Shown here: positions 23,570 to 35,271 of the stretch, piece by piece
Layout of the letters: each line of letters opens with the position of its first letter
Numbering within the stretch: position 1 is the stretch's first letter
DNA from: Anodontia alba
Lineage: Eukaryota; Mollusca; Bivalvia; Lucinida; Lucinidae
Direction: 5' to 3'
DNA: 64,000 nt
Assembly: GCA_964016985.1 (NCBI GenBank)
Contig: OZ024835.1
Location: 67,782,812-67,846,811, forward strand
Notes under the pieces: model-generated
Told to the model about the DNA's origin: nothing
The model's database searches: none
The model's input: the letters and a program-made list of their open reading frames with translations, nothing else
Program-made: the position numbers and the translations under genes

Positions 23570-24120
23570 TTATGGCGCGTCACTGGCAAAAACATCAGAA
23601 ACAATTCTGGAAACTGCCACATTGTAGGGATTGACTAGATCATGATGTCTCCCATAGAACTTCTTAAGTGTTGCTACCAGTTTGGTTTTTTGATACCCCT
23701 GGCTCAACAACTTTTGAGTGAGCACTTTCCCACGCTCCATGAAGTCCTGATAATTTGAACAAGTTCTGGCATAACGGATTAACTGTGAAACGTAAACGCC
23801 GTATGCTGGTGCAGAAGGGATATTACTGCTCAGGAAAGGAAAGTTAACGATGGGAAAATTGAAGTCATCCCGTTTGTCGTAAAGCCTAGTAGTAAGCTTT
23901 CCATTGTCGATGTAGAGATAACAATCCAAGTATGAGGAGGAGGCTGAAGTCTCCGTTGTTTCCTTTATTTCAAGTTCACGTGGGTAGATGAATTCTAAAT
24001 ACTCTGCAAATTTTGTGTTTTTCAGAGACAATACATCATCTATATATCTGTAGGTGAAATTGAATTGTTGTGCGAGGTGTTTCTTGCCTGCTTGGATAAG
24101 ATAAGATTCCTTATTATAAT
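23570..24120 (-). pseudogene. Reverse-transcriptase fragment (YIDDV type)
   Basis: An open frame of about 180 residues carries TYRYIDDVLSL, the catalytic Tyr-x-Asp-Asp block, followed by EYLEFIYPREL, SSYLDCYLYID, TTRLYDKRDDFNF and LKKFYGRHHDLVNPY. This is a widespread metazoan retroelement RT C-terminal region, possibly Penelope-like, but the class is not certain from this piece. The palm's first catalytic block and anything upstream are missing. The reading frame stays open to 24202, but the residues before about 24110 do not look like RT. It lies inside the long inverted-repeat element 22633-29206. The 3' end at 23570 may be close to the natural stop. Confidence 0.8.
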
Positions 24121-24202
24121 TGCTGTTAAAGCTTGCCTTGCGTTGGCTGTTTCTTCTGATTATGGCGTTCTCTGAATTTTGCCTTCCTACTTTTGAGATC
24201 AA

Positions 24203-24595
24203 TGAAAAAAACCTTGCAGAAAATAATCAAACATTTATAAATTTCGTAAGTATTTACCTTTTAAACTGCTTTATACTTGCATTCGACAATACAAAATCCA
24301 AAAGTTAGGAAATATAAATAAGGCATTAGCTATGTGGGAACTGAAATATCCGGATGGGCAATAATGGAATGGCAGATCGGCTCAGCAGTGGCTTTCATAG
24401 CCAACTATCCACATGTGTAATGACACTTTGTTAGAAACAAAATGGGCCAAACGTCATGACAGTGCCCATGCCACTCACATATTTTCTCTTGAACATTATT
24501 ACTAATTCTAAGGACGATAGATGTTTTTTTATGAAAGGTCAATTGATAATTAGAATCTGACGCACGTGGTCATTTACACAGACTTCATGAAGTTG
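24203..24595. other. Unassigned DNA inside the large inverted-repeat element
   Basis: No repeat or coding signature recognised between the RT fragment and MITE copy 8. Confidence 0.35.
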
Positions 24596-24598
24596 AAA

Positions 24599-24877
24599 CA
24601 TCACGAAAACACTCCTATATAATTTTGACCCTCTGAAACCCTACTTTTACATAATAAAACTGGGGTTTACAGGGGTATACATTATTTTTCTTATTTCTGC
24701 TCAAAACATAGATTGTGGGTACTCGTTAGAACCGCCTCGACGAGGCGGTTCTAACGAGTACCCACAATCTATGTTTTGAGCAGAAATATGAAAAATATCA
24801 GAATTTTTTATCTGGAAATTTCCTCGTTTTTGGTTGTAAAATTTTCAATATATTTGAATAGGCGTGTTTTCGTAATG
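24599..24877 (+). mobile_element. Family A MITE, copy 8
   Basis: Complete, catcacgaaaac to gttttcgtaatg, with a perfect 67-nt central hairpin (tip cgacgaggcgg). Confidence 0.92.
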
Positions 24878-25077
24878 AATGGGGCGAAATGACGTTGGTA
24901 AACGACTGTGTAGGAAGTTTTAGGGCAAAACGTCTTGTTACCTTATCCTTTAAACTTCATTGGATATGAGACGCTTCGCCCCAATGTGTCTCCTCTCTGG
25001 TGACCTTTCGCTGTATGATGCTAAAAGGCAAAGCCGAGATGGGGTTATACACTAAATGCTCTTAACACTATTATCAG

Positions 25078-26254
25078 GTAGGGGACAAGAAAGGATTTAC
25101 AGACTTTTTCTAAATCTATAGAAAATCAGCAAATTTACAAATTAAGCGATCCGTAAATTTACAGATTTATGTACTAAATTTGCATGTGCGCCACGCTCGA
25201 AGAAAACCGCAACTAGATCTTTAATGTACAAAATATTGTTGAAATGGCAGATCTTTGCGTACCTTCAAAATTAAAATGGACGGAATAAATTTCACAGAAA
25301 ATGCATTTAACAATTTACATGTTGGTAAATATACACGAATTTGATATTTCTTTGTGCAAGTTTACATTTTGTTTATAATTTGCATTTTGTAAGTTATGTT
25401 TTGGTTTCTGCTTGCTTCATTTTACGTTTTTTTTTCTGCCCGACTGACTAAGTGATGCTGAAAATCCATACAACCAATTATCATGACATTTCCTGTGGTA
25501 GATTTAAAGATCATTACGAAAACACGCCTATTCAATTATATAGAAAATTTCACCTCCAAAAACTGAAAATTTTCAGATAAAAAACTCTGATATTTTTCAT
25601 ATTTCTGCTCAAAACATAGATTGTGGGTACTCTTAAGAACCGCCTCGGTGAGGCGGTTCTAACGAGTACCCACAATCTATGTTTTGAGCAGAAATAAGAA
25701 AAATAATGTATACCCCTGTAAACCCCAGTTTTACTATATAAAAGTGGGGTTTACGGGGGTCAAAATTATATAGGCGTGTTTTCGTGATGTGCAAATTTAC
25801 AGAATAAATATAAAAACACAGAAAAAGTAGTCTGTAAATTCGGAAGCAATCACTGAACTTTGTTTAAAATTTTTAAGAATCGGTGAAACAGCCAGTTTAA
25901 AAGACTTGGAAACCAAGGCAAGTGGAGACTACAACAAGAAATCAGAGTCCAATTTTGTTAACAAAATGCAACTAAATCCGAAGATATATGAAAATGCATG
26001 CATTTGCCGATTTGTGAAAAGCTAAATTAAATTTTTAGTGAAATTAAGTCTTTTGACTTTTAATTTGAAGGTATGTAAAGGTCTGCCACTTCATCAATAG
26101 TCTGTACATGAAGGATCTAGTTGCAGTCTTCTTTGAGCGTGGTGCACATGCAAATTTAGCATATGAATCTGTAAATTTACGGATCGCTTAATCTGTAAAT
26201 TTCAGATTTTCTATAGATTTAGACAAAATCCGTAAATACCTTTTTGTCATCTAC
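25078..26254. mobile_element. Inverted-repeat element of 1.2 kb, nested
   Basis: Left arm about 25078-25290 and right arm about 26045-26254 are inverse copies (aaatctatagaaaatc, aagcgatccgtaaatttaca, atttgcatgtgcgccacgct). Ends read GTAGGGGACAAGAAAGG and the near-inverse of it. No clean target duplication was seen. The middle holds MITE copy 9. No coding capacity. Confidence 0.78.
25512..25789 (-). mobile_element. Family A MITE, copy 9
   Basis: Complete copy nested inside the 25078-26254 element; hairpin tip cggtgaggcgg. Confidence 0.92.
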
Positions 26255-26878
26255 GTGATGATATCATTAACACTGCACCATAAAAAGCATAAACTAAACC
26301 TGCTAAATAATGTATAGAACCCTACATTTTTCCTGCATGATGTGGGGTTTACCGGGTATTTATTTCCCAGGTTTGTAATCTTGATTACTTGAATCAGTTG
26401 TTGCAAAGTTCAAAGGATCATTAATTCGAAAGGTAAAAAGAGACAATTTAATAACGTTACAATTATTGTATTTCACTGGTCGTTAAATAATACTTAGTTT
26501 CATAAGTTACAGAGCGGATACATATATATGACAAAATGCTTTAATGAGCAAAAAAGAAAAAAAAAAGACACCCATAATTTCCCTTAATTTGTGGGTAAAC
26601 CTCTGTATTTTCAATAACTGCTATTGTTTACAGTCATTTGATAAAAGGTAACAAATTGCAAGACACAGCTTTTCATTTTACGGAGTAATTGGCTGAAAAC
26701 GAAAGAACTGGCAAACGACGAAAATATGCAATGCGCATGCGTGAATATTAAAATCTTACACCTTTGGAAATTGGTATGGATCATTAATGAACACTACTAT
26801 GCTTGCTTTAGCAGTAACCTCACACTTCAAAGAAATAGAGTAATACTGCATGTCTACGGAAGTCATCTCCCTTTCAAT
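26255..26878. other. Unassigned DNA inside the large inverted-repeat element
   Basis: AT-rich, with one short poly-A stretch (26550-26568). No exon or repeat recognised. Confidence 0.35.
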
Positions 26879-26882
26879 TTAA

Positions 26883-27348
26883 AGGGATGGGTCCACAAAT
26901 TTAACGCTCAATTCAGTAGAAAGGGAAACTTTTATAAAAATCTGTTGAGCGGTTTAGGACATTTGACATCCTTCGGCAATAAGTAACTTTGAGTAATGTT
27001 ATTCCAGAACGAGGCTGTGACCTAATGGCGTCATAAACTCACACAAAAAGAGATCAATAACAGTTGTTCTAATCCAAGATAACTTTGGAAAATGGGTGAT
27101 TAATGTCTGTTTTATTTCAAAGAATGCATATATACTGTTTTAAAGCAAAGGAAATCACCCTGACGCTTTTATTAGCATTTTTGATTTGGGTATGTGACAA
27201 GGCTGACAAAATGGCGGCCGCCATAGACAACAAAAATGTCATTTCTCTTGAACCACTCGACCGATTTCCATAAAATTTATTGTGGACTTGTGAGCCATTA
27301 CTTCTGAAATAAGAATATTTTATGGGGATGTTTTGTGGGCCTATCCTT
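26883..27348. mobile_element. TTAA-flanked MITE, copy 2
   Basis: 466 bp between two TTAA sites, starting AGGGATGGGTCC and ending GGGCCTATCCT, collinear with 8854-9348 (gaacgaggctgtga, cgtcataaactcac, aaaatggcggcc, accgatttccataaaattt). Confidence 0.75.
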
Positions 27349-27352
27349 TTAA

Positions 27353-28664
27353 CAGATTGATATATCTAATGTTGCATTTATCAGCTTGCTTGAATTGAAG
27401 TATTACTTTTTCGCATGGTGCAAGTCTGACCATTTCCTAACTGTTTTCGGTTTGAAATTTTGTGCATGCGCATTCCGAAGTTTTTGATATTTTGGCTGTT
27501 TCTGGTATACAAGATATAACTGGGTCAATGCTTATCAAAATGAATGTCATTATCTGGCATTTTGTAGTCCAACAAGCAAAGGTCATATAGAGCCAAAGTT
27601 GTAGATGTCAGTATGTACCCAAAAAGAGAGGAAGAATCAATGCAATATAAGTTAACGTTTCGTTTTGGTTCAGTTAATCTATTTCAATGGCTCAGAACAT
27701 CAAAGTCGGGTAAGCAAAAGTAAAACAAAACAAAATAAAAACAACTCTTTATTCTGTGATCAGATAACATACTAATTAAAACACCATATTTCTTCTATTA
27801 GGAAGATCACTGTTACTGAGCTACTTTGGGACTCTAAATGCCATGTGGTCCGTCGATTTTATGGGGATGTTGTATTTGCTTCCTTCTTCTTTTGTTTAGG
27901 ACAGAATACGGAATCTGATTGTATCAGTGCCTGTCGTTTTTCCTCTTATTCTTCAATCAACGATAATAAGAAATCTTAAATCTGAATTGAATGTGATGGT
28001 TCTCACAATAGACCAGTAGTTGGACATATTTTTTACAAGTTTACATTTTTTATGTTATGAAAATTTGTGTGCATATCAAAATGATTTGACAATGTAAGAG
28101 AGGTTGCTTCAGGACCAACATTTTTATTAAAATCCAACACTTGTAGATGTATTGTGTCTCTCACGAGCCAAGCTCTAAAAATAGATGTCTGAATAATCTG
28201 GAAAAAATAATCTGGAAAAAAAAGGATCCTTTGGGAACATAGAATCCAAACTTTGAAAACTGCCACTCATACTTGCTCAGTAACTGTACCAGTAGTTGGA
28301 ATACCTGTCATCAAAAGCCAACAATCGCCAGAAAGTAAGACATTTTAACATATTTGTTTTTGCTATAATACTGACTCCAAATATAATAAATCAATTTCTT
28401 TTTTCTGGATTGCTGGACAAGCTATTAGGTCTTCTTTCCTACTACTTGATCCCCCGAGGCAATCACGATAAAACTGTTGGTGTTTTACAGAATGTCACCA
28501 TAGAAGCAGACACATTTAATATTAATTTGACTATTTATATACATTACAATAAAGGCATGCAAGTGTCTTTTATTATGTCTCCAATTTTCAAAAGAAGATG
28601 TCACATCTAGCGATTTTGTATTTGTTTAACTACTAGTACAGTGCAACTACTGGTCTCATGCGAG
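27353..28664. other. Unassigned DNA inside the large inverted-repeat element
   Basis: Two open frames of about 80 and 100 codons (28033-28266 minus; 28296-28610 plus) have no recognisable domains, no splice context and no family features; I do not call them genes. A short phrase near 27900 (tctgattgtatcagtgcctg) recurs near 62050. Confidence 0.4.
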
Positions 28665-29126
28665 TAGCTATAAGTGACGATTGCATTTGAGTTTAGACCA
28701 ATTAGTAACTTGAGTGTTGTACAGTTAACCACAAACAACATTAGATGGTTACACCTTGATTCCTCGAGATGGAGGGCTTTTCAGAGATCAAAAATTAAAC
28801 CAGAAATTGTGGTTTATTGTTTCAGTGATGTAGACCTCGAAAATAAATCCCAACTATCGGATTTTTGCTGCAAAGCGTGATTTTATGCAGGTCAAAATCG
28901 GTTCCGATTTTCCCATCGATTCGAGCTTCCCAGGTGATCGAGCATCACTGCAGTTTGAGGTAAGATCAGGAGATACGAGCAATTTCCCCAAGACACTGCA
29001 TAATTTTTCCACATCCAGCGCTAGGTGACATCAAAATATAATGCCAGGAAACATACTTACTTGTTGATTTTATCTCCAAAAATTCCATTCGCTTTTCAAA
29101 CCAAGCGCCATATTTGACCATAAGCG

Positions 29127-29166
<40 letters not shown>

Positions 29167-29206
29167 CTTATTGACCATAAAAACCACTATACGTTGCACC
29201 CCCTGA

Positions 29207-29448
29207 TTGAACTCATTAAACCCCACTTTTAAAAGGTTTACAGGGGTATACATTATTTTTGTCTTATTTCTACTAAAAACATAGATTGTGGGTACTTGTT
29301 AGAACTGCCTCTACGAGGCGGTTCTATCGAGTACCGACAATCTATGTTTTGAGCAGAAATATGAAAAATATCAGAACTTTTATCAGAAAATTTTCATTTT
29401 TTGGTGGTAAAATTTTCAGTATATTTGAATAGGCTTGTTTTCGTAATG
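29207..29448 (+). mobile_element. Family A MITE, copy 7, right fragment
   Basis: Continues the copy begun at 22615: ccccacttttaaaaggttta, the central hairpin (tip tacgaggcgg) and the end gttttcgtaatg. Confidence 0.8.
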
Positions 29449-29500
29449 ACAATATCTGGATGCACATATTTACCAGAGCTGTATTAGTCATGGCGCTTTA

Positions 29501-29855
29501 CAGTTGAACCTCAATAGCTCGAACACCGATGGCTCGTTTACTATGGTTAATTCGAACTCATTTTTGAGCCCCTACGAAATTCTTCCGCTAGCTCAAGAAA
29601 ACAAATATTTAGGAAAATTTTCTTATCTTATCATGAAATTGTATGTTGTGTGTACTCATTAGAATTGCCTCATCGAGGCGATTCTAATGAGTACACTCAA
29701 CATGCAATTATTGTGAAGGAAAGAAAAAAATACCTAAATTATCTATATTTGCTTCCTAACCTGGCACCATGATTAAACTTCAGTGGCTCGAACTACCCAT
29801 GTCTCGAACAATTTTCTATGGTCCCAATGATGTTCGAGCCATTGAAGTTCGACTG
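29501..29855. mobile_element. Tigger-like MITE, family C, copy 1
   Basis: Ends CAGTTGAACCTCAATAGCTC and its inverse (…CATTGAAGTTCGACTG) next to TA. The central hairpin attgtatgttgtgtgtactc / gagtacactcaacatgcaat is a variant of the shared core. Further copies at 43642-43985 and 47159-47482. Confidence 0.85.
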
Positions 29856-29859
29856 TAAT

Positions 29860-31187
29860 GCGAGAAAATAAGGTAAGTTTGGTTAGAAAGCTCATTCAGA
29901 CATATTGCAATACAAAATGTTGCCAATGGAAAAGCGGATCTAAATATACTCTATTGCAAAATTCTGTAAATCCACCTACTCTCCTTTTAATGTCTTTCTG
30001 AAAGTCTTTTTAGTCTGGCGCTTTAATAAAAAGACGCAAATTAACAATTCTTTGTCATGATCCAATACAAAACTTTTTGTCGAAGCTTCCTGTGCCCCCA
30101 GAGGTTATTATTTAAATGATTTTAGAAAAATTCGAAAAAACAAAAAACTAGCAAAACATGGCTGCAAATTATGCTAAAAAAACGATAGTGTAGATAGATT
30201 GGATGCAGTTTTTCACAAAAATTTCTGAAATCTCTATAACATTGTTATGGAACATCAATAATTTAAAATCAGTGAAGAAAAACAAAGACACTGCCTAATA
30301 AAAGTTTTCAAAAAATCCAGTTTACTATATAAATTGTATTGGTCAGACACATTTTAGCCACAAAAAAATTTTTACATTAAATATTGGAAAACAAAGCACA
30401 GAAACAGAAAAAAAACAAGTGGTTGTTGATAAGATATGGTCAATCAGAACAAAGCATTTTCGTTTAGAACAAAACGCCAAACAAAAAAATATCTTTCCAG
30501 AGGATGTCGAAAGATCATTTATAATGTATATCCCTGCATATCTCATTTTCACTATATAATATAGGAGATCATGGAGATACATATTACATAGATATGGTAA
30601 CGTAAGGCTTCAAAACGTGAACTATAAAACTAACCCAACAAAATGCCAATTCGCGCTCTTTGTAATAGGTCCGCGCAATACGAAACTGTCTTCGGGTATC
30701 TGCACACAGCGAAGGCCCAGATCAGCCTGCGCATCCGCGCTGTCTGATCAGGGCCTTCACTGTCCGCAAACAGAATAATTGGATACTAAAGAATATATCA
30801 ATGGAAAGCAAAGGCATGGACGATACTTTGCGCATGCGGTTGATGGATCTGAATATGTGCATTTTGCGCATGCTCGAAGACACCTTTTCGCTTGGCGCAA
30901 CCGAATATATTCTGTATTAACCTAAATATTGAGACATCTTAACTAATACCCATACTACTATCCTTTTGACATCACTCGGAAAGACGCTTATTGCTTGTTG
31001 TTTTATCTAAATGAAAATATTTTGTTCTGACTGACCATGTCTTATAAAAAAAAAAAAAACATTTGTCTTTTCTGTTTCTGTGTTTTATTCTTAAATATTT
31101 GTCTTAAAAATAAATTTACAGCCAAAAATTGGTCTGACCAATTCAATTTCTATAGTAAAGTGATTCTTTGGTATTATTATATTTTTT

Positions 31188-31219
<32 letters not shown>

Positions 31220-31495
31220 TTTTTGTTAGTATTTTTCTTTTTTGCTTTTTAATTACTGGCATCTCATGACAATATTGTGAAAAGTCATAGAAATGGAACT
31301 TGCTGAAAACCTGCTTTCAATTTACTACCCTACCTACCTCTCTGCATAATTCGCAACAATTTTAACTTTGGGAAATATGTAACTATAACAATTTTAGCGC
31401 GACAGATGTGTAAGGCTAAAAATTATCTTCGTCAGTGCCGCTAAACCCTAAATACTTGGAAAACGAAACAGGTGATGGGCAAGAATCGGCAAGCG
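29860..31495. other. Gene-free stretch
   Basis: Mostly unrecognised AT-rich DNA. It includes a GATCAG hairpin (30690-30775: gaaggcccagatcagcctgc pairing with tgatcagggccttc), and a T-rich tract (31178-31250). No exon found. Confidence 0.45.
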
Positions 31496-31496
31496 A

Positions 31497-31963
31497 AGCA
31501 CATCCCCTCTTCGAGCACACATCATCGATTAATAATCGACTTGTAGAAAATATATTCACCCTTAAGTTAGCCTTCGTCCAGATACTTTTTCATAATAGGA
31601 ATATCCAGATAATATTTCTCCATGAAAACATATGTTGTGGGTACTCATTAGAAGCGCCTCCGCGAGGCGCTTCTAATGAGCACCCACAACATATGTTATT
31701 ATGGAGAATTAAGAAAAAATATCGGTACTTTTGGGTTGACTTTTTGTTTTCACTTTTACTGACTACAAATCTAGAATGATCCAAATAGACAGCTTCGAAT
31801 TTCATTTCGTTATAACTTCCTATAAAATAAAACGCGGGAAGATATTTTAAAAAATATAATTTTTCTAATAGCCGGCTATAAAAAATCGCTCCAATCATCA
31901 GTCACAAGAGGCAAAAGTGACTGATGATCGATTATAATCGGTCATCAGTGGCAACACTACTCC
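31497..31963. mobile_element. Hairpin MITE, family B, copy 1
   Basis: Runs from catcgattaataatcgacttg to cggtcatcagtggcaacac. The centre (31625-31700) is a perfect core-type hairpin, catatgttgtgggtactcat...atgagcacccacaacatatg. A second copy lies at 36117-36600 in the opposite orientation; an end fragment at 47515-47605. Confidence 0.75.
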
Positions 31964-32130
31964 GCACACACATCAAGTGACGCATCCCAGGAGACAGGGC
32001 AACCGCAGAAATCAGGCAAGAGACTTGTAGGCGTCCCCCACCGAGACACCTCAGCCACCATGGCTACGCAACACGGCAGAATAGAAAAACTAGAGAATAG
32101 AATAAAACTTTTTGTCCCTAGGTTGTTCGT

Positions 32131-32131
<1 letters not shown>

Positions 32132-32164
<33 letters not shown>
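32132..32164. repeat. Poly-A tract
   Basis: 33 A. Confidence 0.95.
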
Positions 32165-32165
<1 letters not shown>

Positions 32166-32257
32166 GTTTTACATTAAATCATGACAAAAGTTTGCAAATG
32201 TACTTCTACTTTGTAAAGCACCAGGCGCAAAAGACTTTGTCGAAAGGATAGCAAGTG

Positions 32258-34235
32258 TTGAACCGTATTTCTCACGGAACGGATTCCTCACACGTGTGAA
32301 AAATTCGGTCGGATTTGTCACGCGGCGTGAAGAATTCGACCGAATTTTTCACAGCTGCCGAACGTATTCCTCACCTATCTGTGACAAACTCGTTCGGTAT
32401 CAGTTTTATATATAGCACGCAAACGTATTTGTCACCTTTCAAAAAAAACCTCAAAAATGTGCTTTTTTTTTCATGCACGGATTTCTCACAAACGTATTTG
32501 TCACAGCTTATGATATAAAACATACGATTAACCATTTAATACAGTTTCGAGGTAATATATTTTTCTTATCATGCATATCTTTTAATCGAGTGATAGATTT
32601 ATTATTTATTGTATTATTATTACTTCGAATATTATTGATATCATAAAATGAAATAAATGAAATGTCATATCTGTTTCTTGACACCTATGGATATGTTCAA
32701 TAATATCAATCATCCCTTATTCTATACAGATTTCGACAAATCTTATTATAGATATAAGATTGTTGGTACTGATATCAAATATTCTAATTGTAAAGATATC
32801 TATAAATTATGGAGTTTTATTGATATCTATAATTAATTATAGATATTAATAATTTCATATATTGATACCCAATTTGTGAATATTTTATTTCGGAAAATCG
32901 ATATCTAAAAATCAGTATATTGTTATCTTAAACTTGAAATGTAAATTTTTTATTGATATAATAAATCAGCCCGACTTTAATACTTTAAGATATCAATGCG
33001 AATTGTTTGTAACAATGGATTAATTTTGGTAACTGATAATCGTGATTGTGAAAAGCCACAAATGATCTGAATTATACATTAAGAAAACAAGCCTATGCAA
33101 TGAATACCCTGGCAAACCCCACTTTATATAGGAAAAGGTGAGGGTTGCAGGGCTATTCATTATTTCCTTATTTCTGCTATAAAAATTGTGGGTACTCGTT
33201 CAAACCGCCTCAGCGAGGCGGTTACTGAGCGTTTCGAACGTGTACCCACAATTAATGATTTGAGGAGAAACAAGAAAGGTATCAAAATTTACAGACAGAA
33301 TTCATCACATGTGAAAAGTCCGACCGAATTTCTCACACATATATTCGCCGATAATGCCACGTGTAATCTACTCGGCCGATTATATCAAACGTGAGTAATT
33401 CAATGATATTCTGCACATATGTGGCAAAAATCTATCGAATTCATACAAGATGTGACATATTGGACAGAATACATCACATGTGAAAAATCCGACCGAATTT
33501 CTCACACCTATGTTTGCCGAAAATATCAAATGTAAAATATCCTACTTAATAGGTCAAACATGAGGAATTCGATCGAATACTTCACAGATGTGAAGAGTTT
33601 GACCAAATTCGACAAAGTTATCTCATATTCAGCAGAATACATCACATGTGAAAAATCCGACCGAATTTCTCACACCTATATTTTACCAAAATGTGTCACA
33701 TGTAAGAAATTCGACCGTATATGTCACTTGTGAGGAATTCGATCCAATACTTTACAGCTGTGAAACTATGGAAAAATAGACTTAATTCGCCACACAGTTG
33801 TGACACATTTGACCGAAAACATCACATATGAAAAATACGTTCCAGTTTCTCACACCTATAATTCACCAAAGTGTGTCACATGTAACACATCCGACCAAAT
33901 ATATCTAGCACGTGATAAATTCGATCGAAAACTCCCCTGCTGTAAAAATAATTCGACCGAATTATTTTTAGTTGTGACATATTTGACTAAATTCATGACA
34001 TGTAAAAAAATCCGACCGAATTTTTCACACCTATATTTCAGCGAAAATGTTTCGATTCATTAAAAATTTCTTTACTTGTGTGCCAGCAATAGAAATTCTA
34101 ATGTGTGACAAACTCGTTTGGGTTAAAAACTCTAAATCCGCAAAACGTATTCTTCACCTATGTCCGAATGTGAAAAATTCGGTCGAATTTATCACACCGG
34201 CGTGAGGAATCCGTTTTGTGAGAAATACGGTTCAA
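32258..34235. mobile_element. 2 kb TIR element with 6-bp target duplication and repeated TTCGACCGAATT motif
   Basis: Ends TTGAACCGTATTTCTCAC and its exact inverse, with CAAGTG directly repeated outside both (32252-32257 and 34236-34241). Similarity between the ends continues imperfectly for about 70 bp. The interior is filled with versions of ccgaccgaatttctcacac and catcacatgtgaaaaatccg, recurring about every 165 bp between 33320 and 34030. A diverged core-hairpin element sits at 33078-33290. No transposase. A 6-bp duplication fits several superfamilies and does not identify one. Confidence 0.85.
33078..33290 (+). mobile_element. Diverged family A relative, copy 10
   Basis: Left arm attaagaaaacaagcctatg then an accccactt...ggctattcattatttcctta stretch, and a core hairpin attgtgggtactcgttcaaa / ttcgaacgtgtacccacaat with tip cagcgaggcgg. 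It lies within the 32258-34235 element. Ends are unclear. Confidence 0.6.
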
Positions 34236-34249
34236 CAAGTGTCAACATA

Positions 34250-34553
34250 GCCTCGGTGGCTCAGTTGGATGCGCCGTCCGACTGGAGACCAGGAGGTCGC
34301 GGGTTCAACCCCCGCCGAGGTCGGCAACATTCTTTCGTGGAGATTGATCATGAAATATTTTCTACGGTCATTCTCTCCCTTCCGCTGATTCAAGAAGGGC
34401 AGTTGTCAGTTTCTGGCGAAAGAATGTGCACAATACTGGTTAACCGCTTAGAGGACTAAGCCTGCCCAGTAAACGTGTGGTTAGGTAAACTGACCGCGCT
34501 CGACATGACCCCAATGGGTTGACTGGGCCGTAAAACCTCAACACAAACAAACA
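34250..34553 (+). mobile_element. tRNA-derived SINE, copy 2 (full)
   Basis: Best-preserved head: 7-bp acceptor stem and a 5-bp T stem (GCGGG/CCCGC) with loop TTCAACC. Ends in acacaaacaaacaac. It begins only nine bases past the target duplication of the 32258-34235 element. Confidence 0.9.
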
Positions 34554-34764
34554 ACATAGCAGTCCTAAGACGTTCAACAAGTCTATCCTATCAGCGTTCA
34601 TAAAACGTCGTTTCCTAAAAATAGCACAATACACATACGTTTACGTGGAAACCCACAGTCCAAGACATGCTACGTATTAACACAGTGTGAATACGGCGTT
34701 TGTTGATTGCAGAATAATATATTCCATTTGTCATATAAGTCGCAACGTGAGCAAAAGTACTTTC

Positions 34765-34960
34765 TGATGTGTGCGCCCAACGAAGACTCAGATCAGCCTG
34801 CGCATCCGCGCAGTCTGATCAGAGTCTTCCTTGTCCGCATGAAGAAACTAGGCATCCTTGGCTATCCAAAATGCGCCCAGAGAAAATTCTGATCAGACTG
34901 TAAGAATGTGCAGGCTGGTCTAATCTTCGCTAGGTGCACATGTCCAAAGGTATGTTTTCT
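34765..34960 (+). repeat. GATCAG-type dispersed repeat (full)
   Basis: tgtgcgcccaacgaagactc, gatcagcctgcgcatccgcg, cagtctgatcagagtcttcc and, about 110 bp later, the second half ctgatcagactgtaagaatg to cacatgtccaaaggtatgtt. The first half folds as a hairpin. Confidence 0.65.
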
Positions 34961-35271
34961 GGTGTTGTGGCTTATGTTAGTAATTCTGATTAAACAATGG
35001 TTCTTTCGATCTCGGCACTCTCTTTTTAGCATAAGGACCTTTCTCCTTGATAAGATTCAATTCGTCAAAGATACAGCCAGTTATTTGTACTTATACATTA
35101 TTAATTATCAATCAGAAATCAGAAAAAACGATCTAAAGGCAATTGTTGAAAACTAGGCCGTAAACAATTGTTTTATACAATTCTATTCAGTTCCAGTTGA
35201 TTCAGAATGACAATTTCATTACAGTGTATTCCATCAATTGAGAAAATATCTATTCTATCCACTCATCTGAC

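Larger units (their letters stand above)
22633..29206. mobile_element. Large element with long terminal inverted repeats
   Basis: The left block 22633-23152 and the right block 28665-29206 are inverse copies of each other, with about 520 aligned bases. Ends are CAGGGGGTGCAACGTATA on the left and its inverse on the right. The element interrupts a family A MITE and may have duplicated AT. Between the arms lie a reverse-transcriptase fragment, a family A MITE (24599-24877), a smaller inverted-repeat element (25078-26254), a TTAA-flanked MITE and unassigned DNA. No transposase was recognised, so this copy is either non-autonomous or stripped. Superfamily unknown. Confidence 0.8.

Noticed and set aside
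23570..24202. Whether the RT fragment marks an endogenous retrovirus
   Set aside because: No gag, protease, integrase, LTR or primer-binding site is visible; the residues fit non-viral retroelement RTs.
28296..28610. 104-codon open frame near the right arm of the large element, considered as a transposase remnant
   Set aside because: No catalytic motif or zinc finger; cannot be supported.
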